The notes beneath the pieces were generated by a model. It made no database searches and had not been told where the DNA came from. It saw only the letters and a program-made list of their open reading frames with translations. A stretch of 64,000 nt of DNA from positions 4,285,501 through 4,349,500 of the forward strand of contig CM042042.1 in assembly GCA_023525975.1 (NCBI GenBank), given 5' to 3'. Positions 54,570 through 64,000 of the stretch are shown here, one piece after another. This stretch comes from Smallanthus sonchifolius. Its lineage: Eukaryota > Streptophyta > Magnoliopsida > Asterales > Asteraceae. The position numbers were made by a program, and so were the translations under genes. Positions within the stretch are counted from its first letter, which is position 1. Each line of letters opens with the position of its first letter.

Positions 54570-55049
54570 TCAGAAATAGAATAAACATGCCAAAGAGGTG
54601 ACCAAAATGCATAAAGAGCATATTTTCCCCAATCTAGCAATAATGACAAAAACGGAAGTGCGATCAAGACCTGAAGTAACAAGTTCGGTTGCGCAAGACA
54701 ATCCGTACATGACGACACTGTCAATCGAAAACCTGACGAGATGAGGATGAGTTTTAAAAGGCCAATCCGGTTGCCCCTGAGACTTGATTTCTGCAAAAGC
54801 AAGGAGAACGGTGGTGATAAACCCTAGGGCAGAATGCGGCATCACGACTCGTTCTTCCACAAATGCTACTCGCCGGAAATAGATGTGGCGGAGAGGCGCC
54901 ACTAGACCACCACGTATTGCTGTTGCTGCTAGAGTAAGGATGTGGTGGACGCATCGGTACGAAGTCAGATAGGCGTCGATGAAGAAATTGAGAAGTTTGG
55001 TTTTAGGTTGTGTGACGGCGATAGGAATATCAACAGTGGCCTGAAACAT
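54570..55049 (-). CDS. Small three-hydrophobic-segment membrane protein, copy 5 (intact)
   Basis: 159 residues from ATG 55049 to stop 54570. An upstream in-frame ATG at 55127 exists, but the 26 extra residues overlap 5' flank and the other copies begin at the position used here. Layout: residues 1-18 polar; 19-45 amphipathic; VAFVEERVVMP at about 61-71; hydrophobic 73-90; loop GQPDWPFKTHP at 92-102; hydrophobic 104-125; hydrophobic 131-159, ending FYF. It is the intact partner of the frameshifted copy at 6209-6680. No known motif beyond the family pattern. An integral membrane protein of unknown role is the best description. Confidence 0.75.
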   Translation of the reverse strand: MFQATVDIPIAVTQPKTKLLNFFIDAYLTSYRCVHHILTLAATAIRGGLVAPLRHIYFRRVAFVEERVVMPHSALGFITTVLLAFAEIKSQGQPDWPFKTHPHLVRFSIDSVVMYGLSCATELVTSGLDRTSVFVIIARLGKICSLCILVTSLACLFYF

Positions 55050-55517
55050 CGTTTTTTTTTCTGATCGGAAAGAACGGTTTAATGGAGGCCGAGAGAGAGG
55101 GGGTTGATTGATTTTATGAAATTTCACAACACTAATGGAAAAGATTATATAGGGAGATGACTAGACTAATGAGGAGTAAGTCTGTGATGTATGTCTCTGC
55201 TGATGACTTGTATATGTATTAAAAAATTATCGTCTTATTGCTCATCACTTCACAAACTTGAAAGGAGTATGGTGTTTTGTCTGCCACAAAAGTCAATGTC
55301 TGACTGCCAATCACATGCTGCCAAGTGGCAGCCTGCTATTCATTCTATTTTATAACTGCATGATCTTATTTTGTATGTGTGTAGCGCACAATCTATACAA
55401 TTGAGTGTACCTGGTTTTGTGACAGGTTAGCAGCACCTGATCACCGGTTCGAAAATTGGCAGAGAGTTTTAAGTATTTTTTTACTTTGTTTTTCTCTCTT
55501 CTTTTTACGTTTTTTAT

Positions 55518-56388
55518 GCCCGGTTTGGTTCGAGGAATTCGTCGGAATTGGAATTGAAATTTGAATGAATTCCATAAAAAAATGTGTTTGATTGGCACAT
55601 AATGGAATTGGAATTTGAAAATTTTCCATCATTAATTGAAATTCAAAATCCTCCACTAATTTGATGGAATTTAAACATTTCAACGGAATGTTGGACAATT
55701 ACCAAAATTACTCTCCATGTTTTCTTTCACTTCTTCCTCTATACATCTTATCTTATGAAATAAAATATCAAATTTCTTAACGATTTTCCTTTAATCGAAG
55801 TTGAAGCCATAAACCATTTTCATGGCATCGGTTTTCTTCGCATTGAAGGTTCTGAACCATAAAACCGATTGCTGCGGATTGACGGAGGAGTGCACGCTGG
55901 CCTACATAGATATTGTTCGACAAAGGTATGACGGTAACTGGATGTGCGGCTTGTGTGGACAGGCGGTGGAAGATGAAGTTTTAAGGAGCGAAAGGCTCAT
56001 CACCCAATCCGTCTGTTCGTTTAATCGCCGCCATGAGACAAATTCTCCGGCGAGGTCTTGAATCTCCGAGATCCATGCCAAACAGTCCGTCAAAGGGTGG
56101 GCATGCGGCTCAGTCGATCCGAGGCTTGCTTGTATCACCACTCTAATTACGCTTGATTCCAAAAAATTAATTATCAAAGGATAGCTGATCATCCATTAAT
56201 TTGGGAAGGGGGATGGGTTTTGATAAAGGGTACATAAGTAATTTAACTTTTTAAACATTCTAATTCCTTTCTCAAGTTTACTAACCAAACATCATATTAA
56301 TTTTCTAGGGATTTCATTCAAATTCCAATTTCAAATTAAATTCTAATTCTAATTCCTTCACAAAACATTATGCGAACCAAACATGCCC
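55518..56388. mobile_element. Element with captured DUF1677 fragment (copy B)
   Basis: Same ends as 9927-10797 (GCCCGGTTTGGTTCG and, on the other strand, GGGCATGTTTGGTTCG) and the same cargo. Confidence 0.75.
55822..56146 (+). pseudogene. DUF1677 family gene fragment (copy B)
   Basis: Same frame and same internal frameshift as 10231-10555. CCGLTEECTLAYI has Leu where copy A has Pro, and WMCGLCGQAVEDEV keeps the Trp found in normal family members, so copy B is closer to the parent at that site. The C-terminal part starts at ATG 56033 and ends at 56144-56146. Confidence 0.8.
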
Positions 56389-56674
56389 TTATATTCTTTT
56401 AACTTCTTTCTTTTATTTACCTAAATCATTTTCAGCTTTTTATGGTTTTATTTTTTCATTAAACTAGTTTTTCATCAGCACTATGCGACGGGAGTCTAAT
56501 CTTTACCAGTTCGGATGGTTTGTGGACATAAAACTTAAGTTGAAACGCATACTCTCTATAGTATACGATACAAAAAAAATCGATTTTGAATACACCTATA
56601 TTTTTAATGAAATTTATATCGGAACGTTGATAAAAAAACAAAAGAAAGTCATGCATTCCATTCTTTGATATCTA

Positions 56675-57031
56675 TCTCTATACTATATAATAAATAAAAG
56701 ATTTTACATGACACGTGTCGCCTCCATATTTATTTTTATCATTTTTTTCCCGTCTCTCTGTCTTATTAAATATACTTACATATTTTAATAATAATATATA
56801 TTTTTAAAGAGAATACAAATTGTACTAATAAAACACATTTCCTTTATTATAAGAAACTTTAAAATCTTATTATGTAACTTTTATTTTCAATTAAATAGTA
56901 AATGAAAATCAAATAACATTAAATCGTAATTAACGTACTTTTATGAATATATATACATAAATATTTAAGAATTTTATGTATGTATTTATTTATATTTTTT
57001 ACCCCGTGTATAGACACAGGTTCTAAGCTAG
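56675..57031 (+). mobile_element. Small non-autonomous Helitron (copy B)
   Basis: Equivalent of 11083-11439: TCTCTATACTATATAATAA start, hairpin CCCGTGTATAGACACAGG with one mismatch, CTAG|T end. Confidence 0.8.
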
Positions 57032-57520
57032 TAAATTAATGAACAAAAGTTATTACAAAAGAACGAAATTATTAAAAAATTAAACGGGTTAAAACGTATA
57101 TTATATATAATACAAGGGATAAAAATAAAAAAACAAAAAGTAATTGAATTTCTACTTGTCGCCTCACTTATTAGTGAGGATACTACTTTTTAAATAGTTA
57201 TATAATATTTTTTTAGTTCATTAAATAGTTTTTTAAATGTCGCAAACATTTGTTACAATAACGTGGTTTCTTCATAATTTCGAATATACTGTTGCGTCGT
57301 TGTTATGTTTATCTACGTTTTGATCTGCATTACGTTTAAAGTGGTCATTTTTTCAGCGGTTTAGCACGCCGTAACAACACACTAGTTCGCAACCGTGTTT
57401 TGACGTGATTTTTTTTATTGCAACTCTACGCCCCAACGGTCTTAATACTATTTAAAATTAAATAACAATAAAAATCTTATCCGTACATAATATTATAATA
57501 TTGGGTTACAATTATTCTTA

Positions 57521-58132
57521 GGCTGAGGGGACTGGTGGCGTGAAAGTGGCGTGGGAGCTGAGTGGCGGCGTGGAGAGCGTGGAACACCACCCCCGCCTGG
57601 CATGGTCCACGACCGTGGTTCACGAGCGTGGGTATCTCCACGGCGTGGAGAGGAGAAATCTAGCCGTTTGAAAAGAGGAGCCGTTACCGACGGCTATTTT
57701 TTTCTTCAAATTTAGGCGTGGTCCACGGCCGTGGTTCACGAGCGTGGGTATCTCCACGGCGTGGAGAGGAGAAATCTAGCCGTTTGAAAAGGAGGAGCCG
57801 TTACCAACGGCTATTTTTTTTTCAAATTTAAAAATTCTATATATACCCATATTATAAACCATAAAATTTTAAATGTTATGTTTTTTATTATTTTAATGTA
57901 ATGTTTTTTTTCTTTTTAAATGTAATGTTTTTTAATTTTAATGTTATTTTTTATTTTTATTTAAATTGTTATAGAAAATTAATTAAATTTGAAAAAGAAA
58001 ATGACGTATTAGTGTGGAAATGTGAAACCATTTACCATTTCCCTCTAATGTAAAGAATGTGAAAAAACTGTGAAATATGATGTGGCGATAACGTGGAGGA
58101 GTGTGGAAATTTGGAACAACTCCCTCTCAGCC
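57521..58132. mobile_element. GC-rich inverted-repeat element (copy B)
   Basis: Equivalent of 11890-12489, with the same two internal tandem units (GCCGTTACCGACGGC and GCCGTTACCAACGGC hairpins). Confidence 0.6.
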
Positions 58133-58282
58133 TTTTTAATAAAGCCACGTCACCGACAGGTGGCGTCACAAGTTTTTTAAGTGTACGGTGGAGCACGTGC
58201 GGCCAGTTGTTCCCACAAGCATTTACGAATGACGGTGAATGAACAAGACACGTAGGCCTCACGCGTATAAACGGATGCAATG

Positions 58283-59822
58283 CAAACCTATTTATATTAT
58301 ATTCCCCTCTTTATTCCCTTTTCTTCTGTTCCGCATCCCCAATCTCTCAACAGCCGTACTCCTTCATCATCTCCGAGGCCTAAACCTCCAATTCACCATC
58401 TCAATTTCAAGTTAGGGTTTCTCCTCTCACTCCGGCCGTTCAACGATCTTCGATATGGCAACTTCCACCACCAGCACCGTCTATATCCACGTCATCAACA
58501 AAGTTCGAGAACATCTTCCAAATCCATCAAAACCCAAAGAAGAAGAACCACCGCAAGTCCCCTAGCTTTCGACCTCAAAGAAACTAATTTCTTGTATTTC
58601 GTTTCCTGTAATCTTCAATTTTTCTTAGATTATGATGGAGACATGGCGGAAACGACAAAAAAGGAGCCGCTCAATCGTCACCTCCGGTGACTTTCCGTAA
58701 GAGTTCCTGCTTTAATTCCACTATGGATACTAATCAGGGTATGTTGTTTACTGAATTCTTTTTATAAAACCCTAGAAATTTTGGTTCTGATTGATGATTA
58801 TCTTTAATCGTAGTCATGGTTCTTATAATCTTTGCATTCTTTATGGTTTTATGTTCTTTGTTATTCTGGATTTTGATTTGTCAGATCTAATTTTATGCTT
58901 TATGACCTAGATTTTCTGTGATTAATGATTGTGTTATTCTTGATCAATGTTCATACTTCTATTTTATAAAATCTTAATAATTTTGTTATCTCCGAGGAGA
59001 GATAGCTACAGTTTTCCCAATTTTGACCTAAATTCATGCGTTTTTGTGTGGTTTGGTTCGGTGTTTTAGAACTAGAGATGGTTATTTTAACTCGATTTTC
59101 GTTCCTTCTATGCTGCAAAATAATGAGATTATTTACTTATAAATGCTGATGATTATAGAATACAATTGCTTCCTTTGGAGGTGAAGGGTAAGGATATCAC
59201 CGAATTGATTGCAGCAGGAAGGGACTTTGGGGAGAAGAGGAAGGAATTGGTAGTTCCAAAAGAAGGATTTGATGACCAACAGAAGGTATCAAGAACTGTA
59301 TTTGTTGGTAATCTGCCATTGAAGGTCAAGAAGAAGGCAAAGTTGAGAGAATTTAACCAATTTAGAGAAATAGGATCCATTAGAATTCGATATATCCCTT
59401 CATTAGATGCGAGTGTTCTTGAATATGTTTGAATTTACATCAATTTGGATCATATAAAATTTGATTTCATTCATATAAACTGTTTTTCACAGGACAAAAC
59501 TCCGAGGAAGGGTGCTATAATCAAGAAACAAATTAATGATGCTGTTGACAGGTTATATAAATGTGTAGAACAGATTTCTTATCATGGTTTGCTAAGTAAA
59601 TTTAAAGTATTTATAACATATTATGATACCATTTGAGCTTATTCTAGATCTTACAAAGCAAAATTGTATATGCAATGGGTCGAGGGTGGAAAGATTGCAA
59701 GTTGGTTACAAATTTTATATTTTGGGGTGAAAATTATTTGATTTATTTGGTGAATGCAGGATTAATGCATACATTGTTTGTAAGACAGGATGCTGCCCAA
59801 GCTTCTTTGTCACATAACATGG
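58283..59822 (+). pseudogene. TFIIA-L / RBM34 chimeric gene remnant (copy B)
   Basis: Here the TFIIA-L-like start keeps its ATG (58454, MATSTTSTVYIHVINKVRE), but a deletion after VRE changes the frame and a stop follows at about 58563-58565. The RBM34 exons are at 59159-59405, 59494-59553 and 59760-59822. The donor after the first of these, GT in copy A, reads differently here (TTAGATGCG), and the third ends ASLSHNMAF, closer to intact RBM34 than copy A. Both copies share the intron positions and the fusion. Not expected to make a functional factor. Confidence 0.8.
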
Positions 59823-60125
59823 CATTTGTAAGTTGCTTTCTTAAAAGTTTAAGTAAAAGCTCTTAGTACACTATTTTGTATGAACATAAGTGCTATCACG
59901 CTTAAAACAAAGAGTATTTAACACACAATAAGGGGCTGTATAAAATCGAACGGCATAAGGAGTCCATGGTTTCCATGGAACAACACACAATCTCAGAGCC
60001 GTCATCATGTAATATATATACTTCAGTTTTGATGGAAATTCAGTAAACCCCTAAATGAGAATAGAATACACCTTCTGATATAAACAATACAGGAACCTAA
60101 TTACATATTGCAAGCATTACTAGTA

Positions 60126-60587
60126 TCAAAAATAGAATAAACATGCCAAAGATGTCACCAAAATGCATAAAGAACATATTTTCTCCAATCGAGCAATAAC
60201 TGCGAAAACTTAAGTGGGATCCAGACCTGTAGCAGAAACGATAAGTTCAAGTGCGCAAGCCAAGCCGAACATCAGGACACTGGCAATGGAGAACCTGACG
60301 TGGCGAGGGTGAGTTATGAAAGGGAACTCAGGTTGGCCCTGCGCCTTGATCCCTGCAAAAGCAAGGAGAACGGTGACGATAAAGTTGAGTGCAGAATTCG
60401 GCATGACTATACGTTGTTCCACAAATGCTACCAGCTGGTAAAAGCGAGCCCAGAGGTCGCGTATTGCTGTTGCTGCTAGAGTAAGAAGGCATTTGAGAAA
60501 ATTGAAAAGGGCGTCGGTGAAGAATGTGGTTTTTGCAGGTCGTGGGTGGGCAACCGGAAGAGCATTGTTCGCGGTGGACTGAATCAT
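60126..60587 (-). pseudogene. Small three-hydrophobic-segment membrane protein, copy 6 (premature stop)
   Basis: ATG at 60587 (MIQSTANNALPVAHPRP). Open for 125 codons to a TAA at 60210-60212, which replaces the Ser codon of the conserved R-T-S-V-F segment. The rest of the third hydrophobic segment is still readable in frame down to the family stop at 60126, so a single recent codon change truncates it. A 125-residue product with two hydrophobic segments could still be made. One Glu of the VEER motif is Gln (VEQR). Closest to copies 2 and 7. Confidence 0.75.
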
Positions 60588-60853
60588 CTTTTTTCCTATT
60601 CCTATCAACACACACAATCTAACTGAAAACCAAAATATCGCAGAGAAAAATATTTGATTTAACTTGTTTCTTCTCACCTCTTTAAATACATGTCTATTTT
60701 GACCATTTACTAAATAGTAAAGAAGACAATTATGGGAAGGTGCTAGGAAAGCAAAGCAAATTATCCGTTGTTTCTTCCAACCTCCTTAAACAAGTCAAAC
60801 CCCCACCCTTCAATACTAATATTCTAAAACTTTCACATAACTAATAATAATAA
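60588..60853. other. 5' flank of gene 6
   Basis: Presumed promoter region: AT-rich, with a TTTAAATA stretch at 60680-60689. No other feature. Confidence 0.4.
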
Positions 60854-61320
60854 CTAGAAAATTTGTCCCGCGCATCGCGGTGGAAAGTGGACCTTATTAG
60901 GTTTAGGCGGTATCATTAACGTGGCTAAGCACGAAAAGTAACGTGATTAAATATATTTTTCCTTGTATTTAGCGGCGGGAGGCGGAACTTAAACGGTTGA
61001 AGCGATGACATTAACGTGGCTAAGCACAAAAAAGAATCGTAGATTCGTAGTTAAATACATAAAAGAAACGTATGAAGTTACGGCGAGTCAATTGTGGATA
61101 TCGAAATATAGATAAAATACAGTTAGATAACAGTATTGATGTTTTTCAGTCGTTGTTCATCTCATTCAAACAAACGCGAAATTATTAAGGAAAAATCAAA
61201 TTATATATACTATAGGAGGTAAATTTGAAACTTTAGAAATTTGAATGAGACTTTTACCATTTCACCAAAGTTGAGGTGGAGAATGTCGGTGGCATTTACC
61301 ACTGACACTTCTAAATGAAT
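60854..61320 (-). mobile_element. Helitron 3' part
   Basis: On the minus strand it ends with the hairpin CCGCGATGCGCGGG, a spacer and CTAG|T (60854-60857). The interior (AACGTGGCTAAGCAC repeats at about 60918 and 61013) is shared with 28900-29040. The 5' end was not found. Confidence 0.65.
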
Positions 61321-63090
61321 AAAGTAAAAAAACAAAATAGAAATATTTTTTTTACAAATAAATATAAAAAAAAAAGTAAAGGTAAAAAAAAAAAAACCCG
61401 GTTTGTCACACCCTACACTCGAATACGCGTCGACGGGTTTAGAAGGGTTATTGTAGAAGAATAAAATTCAAATAAGCATTGGTAGTGATGGTGATGTAAA
61501 ATTTCAAATTTCAAATTCTTAGTGCCCTGTGCTTCTGAACTACAATAGAATAGAAAAGAAAGGTTATATAAGAAACAAACAATACAAATAACAAAAGAAG
61601 AGAATGTAATGAACAAGCTTAATCACTTTTATGGTGAGAGCATATAGAAAAAACAGAAGAGATATCAACTTGCATACATATAAATGAGTTATCAGGTGAG
61701 ATCATGAGCAAAATCCTGAATTCCAAATTAATAATTTGAGAGTATCGTCCAAACAAACAGAAGATATAGAAATCAGACATGATATATAGCCCAAGTCAAG
61801 CCTCAAGGCATGCACAAAATCGCATATACTAAACGTGTACCATCGAAGCATGAAATAGTATACTCATCTAAATAACCTCAAAACAACTAAAAACTATGGT
61901 GGGAAGCAATGGAAGATTCACTACCAAGAAAGTAAACACCAAATAGCCCAAATCATCATTCATCAAAGAGAAGATATAGCATAAGTTCCTACTTTGACAT
62001 CCATATAAGCACCAAAACAAGTAAATAAATGGTTGGAAGTTATTGTTGGCACACTATCATTTTTTTGGGCACATAGTTACTTCAAAAGCACAACCAAATT
62101 CCTCATCCTTTTTGTTACAACAAGCATAACCAAGATCTGAATAACCAACAAGTCAAGCCATAAGACAATCCACAAAATCAAATGTAACCTTTTATGCCCT
62201 AAAAAGGTAGAAACCATGGTGGGAAAAACAAAACATCATCCACAAGTGAAGCAATAAGAGGGTCTATAAAATCAAAGGATATAAGGATCTCGTGATTCAC
62301 ATCATTCCAGAATCTATATAACACGGGAGGCGATTAGAATCTACTTTCCTTGGAGCAACACATAATCATCATGGAATAAGTAAACGGAGAAAATAATACT
62401 TGTTGAGGAAACTATAAGATTTTGTCTCTCCAACCAAGGTTCATTTCTCATGTTGGACTATTTGAAAAGGTCATCCTGAAATAATTTCAAAACTTTTTAA
62501 AAGCAAAAAAGATGATTTGAATTGATGTTTAACTTTCAAATTTCAATTTGGAGATGCTTTCTAAATTCTAATCTTTCTTCATTGTTTTTTTGCTGAATTG
62601 ATGATGTTGTTATTTGGTTATAATATGTGAGTGTGTGATTTGTTTAATGGTTATAATCTGATATTGCTAATTTGGTTATTACTTAATTGGTTAGGTTATA
62701 GTATGTGATTTGGTTAAATGTCAAATTGAAACCGTAAACATGAATCGTGTCTATCAAAAAGGGCTAAACGGATAAAAAATGAGGGTTTTTTATAATATAA
62801 CTTTTAGAAAAGGCCCCCAATCTTTGTGTTCCCTTGAGGCCACCAAACCAAATACGTTGAGCCGACCCTGTGTCTACACAACACACAAACTCCAGCCATC
62901 ATCATGTAATATATACTTGAGTTTCAATAGAAATTCAGTAAAGAATACATACAGCTTCTTATATAAACAATACAGTTACAGTATAACCTAACATATTGCA
63001 AGCAATATTACTAGCATCAAAAATAGAACACACCTTCTGATATAAACAATACAGGAACCTGTTAACTACATCTTGCAAGCATTATTAGCA
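61321..63090. other. 3' flank of family gene 7
   Basis: 61480-62440 is the array-typical flank (compare 49860-51060 and 53340-54400). 62440-62880 is extra and ends GTTGAGCCGACCCTG, a common hAT-like terminus, so part of it may be an insertion. 62945-63070 has a local direct repeat of ATATAAACAATACAG. No gene. Confidence 0.5.
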
Positions 63091-63534
63091 TTAAAAATAC
63101 AACAAACATGATAAAGATGTCACCAAAATGCATAAGGAACATATTTTCCCCAGTCGAGCAATAACGGCGAAAACAGAAGTGCGACGCAGACCTGCAGCAG
63201 AAACGATAAGTTCAAGTGCGCAAGCCAACCCAAACATCAGGACACTGATAATCGAGAACCTGACGTGGTGAGGGTGAGTTATAAAGGGGAACTCAGGCTG
63301 GCCCTGCGCCTTGATCCCTGCGAAAGCAAGGAGAACAGTGATGATAAAGTTGAGTGCAGAATTCGGCATGACTATACGTTCTTCCACAAATGCTACCAGC
63401 GGGTAATAGCGAGCCCAGAGGTCGCGTATTGCTGTTACAGTAAGAACGCGGCAGACGCATTTGAGGAAGTTCAAAAAGGCGTCGGTGAAGAATGTTTGTG
63501 CCGGAATAGCAATGTTGGTGGTGGACGGAATCAT
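63091..63534 (-). CDS. Small three-hydrophobic-segment membrane protein, copy 7 (intact)
   Basis: 147 residues from ATG 63534 to stop 63091; an upstream in-frame ATG at 63549 would add five residues. From RDLWARYYPLVAFVEERIVM to the C-terminus it is identical to copy 2 by eye. The N-terminal part has two small in-frame deletions (about five residues after AIP and two within LTLAATA) and an L-to-F change. Same three hydrophobic segments and THP loop. In-frame indels with an otherwise unchanged frame suggest the protein is still constrained or that copying from gene 2 was very recent. Function unknown. Confidence 0.75.
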   Translation of the reverse strand: MIPSTTNIAIPAQTFFTDAFLNFLKCVCRVLTVTAIRDLWARYYPLVAFVEERIVMPNSALNFIITVLLAFAGIKAQGQPEFPFITHPHHVRFSIISVLMFGLACALELIVSAAGLRRTSVFAVIARLGKICSLCILVTSLSCLLYF

Positions 63535-63678
63535 CCTTAACAAAACCAAGTAAGGAAGAGAAAAATACTTGAGTTTAAGTTGTTTCTTCTCACCTCTTTA
63601 TATATATATATTTTTTTTCTTTTGACTAGCAACAAATAGCAAATATTATTAAAACAAAACCTCTTTAAATATTCTTAA

Positions 63679-64000
63679 CTAGTTGGTTATGTCCGCGCTT
63701 CGCCGCGGGTGTCGGGCCCAAATAAAAAAGTATCGGTTCGGGTCGTCGACAACCATAAAAGCGAATACCGATACGGGTTCCGATAATACAAACACCAACA
63801 ATGATATTGTTCGCTCATAATAGTTCGGCTCGTCACGGTAACACAACGGTAACGGCACTCGCTATAGACAACGATACAAAAAAAACTCAGTTTTGAATAC
63901 AACTCAGTTTTAAAAAAGAATTATATCGGAACGTTGGAAATAAAAACTAAAAACAGTCGCGCACTTCGTATTTTGAAAGAATTTAATGAAACGAAAGTTA
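63679..64000 (-). mobile_element. Helitron 3' end running off the window
   Basis: The minus strand ends with the hairpin CCGCGGCGAAGCGCGG, a spacer and CTAG|T (63679-63682). The interior towards 64000 shares ATATCGGAACGTTG with 11020-11040. No coding frame. Confidence 0.7.

Larger units (their letters stand above)
54225..59845. repeat. Segmental duplication, copy B (partner at 5868-14205)
   Basis: Same order and orientation as copy A, without the two insertions of copy A. It ends at about 59845, where it passes into the flank of gene 6. In copy A the corresponding point is followed by about 2 kb of extra DNA before the gene 2 flank. Confidence 0.95.

Overview
This window is plant nuclear DNA, from a eudicot-type genome. 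Its LTR retrotransposons use the initiator-Met tRNA primer site (TGGTATCAGAGC). It also holds chromovirus, Tat and copia fragments, Helitrons ending in CTAG|T, Mutator-like and hAT elements with 8-10 bp target duplications, and remnants of plant genes (TFIIA-L, RBM34, PDI, VPS15, RIO2, DUF1677) with plant-type introns. Asteraceae is plausible from the style of the repeats, but that is a guess. No rRNA, CRISPR array or canonical tRNA gene was seen.

The only plausible host genes are a minus-strand family of small (about 150-163 aa) membrane proteins, present seven times: 6209-6680, 16706-17164, 42616-43055, 51173-51664, 54570-55049, 60126-60587 and 63091-63534. Four copies are open from start to stop (16706, 51173, 54570, 63091); three are broken. 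I cannot name the family. All copies share a central charged motif (VEER or VEQR, then xxMP), a QP-(x)2-PF-x-THP loop and three hydrophobic stretches, the last ending at the C-terminus in FYF or LYF. The copies lie in a local tandem array whose 3' flanks are also conserved.

Layout. 0-5.9 kb: two degraded hAT elements and a truncated Ty3/gypsy element (5' LTR, primer site, gag). 5.9-14.2 kb: copy A of a large segmental duplication whose copy B lies at 54.2-59.85 kb. Both copies carry a family gene, a transposon with a captured DUF1677 fragment, a small Helitron, a GC-rich inverted-repeat element and a TFIIA-L/RBM34 chimeric gene remnant. Copy A alone received a 2.57-kb Mutator-like element (itself hit by a hAT MITE) and a further small element. 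14.2-17.2 kb: Helitron helicase remnant and family gene 2. 17-30 kb: non-coding DNA, a SINE, a cluster of minus-strand exon remnants (PDI, VPS15 and unidentified exons), a Tourist MITE and RIO2 kinase exons beside Helitron termini. 30.4-39.4 kb: a complete, young, non-autonomous LTR retrotransposon on the minus strand with one unusual ORF (proline-rich, coiled coil, C-terminal membrane anchor). 40.7-42.3 kb: a Mutator-like element with a long palindromic foldback. 43.0-48.4 kb: a truncated Tat-lineage element fused to copia pieces. 48.4-64 kb: the rest of the family array with MITEs and duplication copy B.

Host function cannot be deduced beyond 'small membrane proteins in a tandemly amplified, partly decaying cluster'. 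Otherwise the window records nested insertion, gene-fragment capture and segmental duplication, and several empty sites inside the window allow insertion events to be ordered directly.
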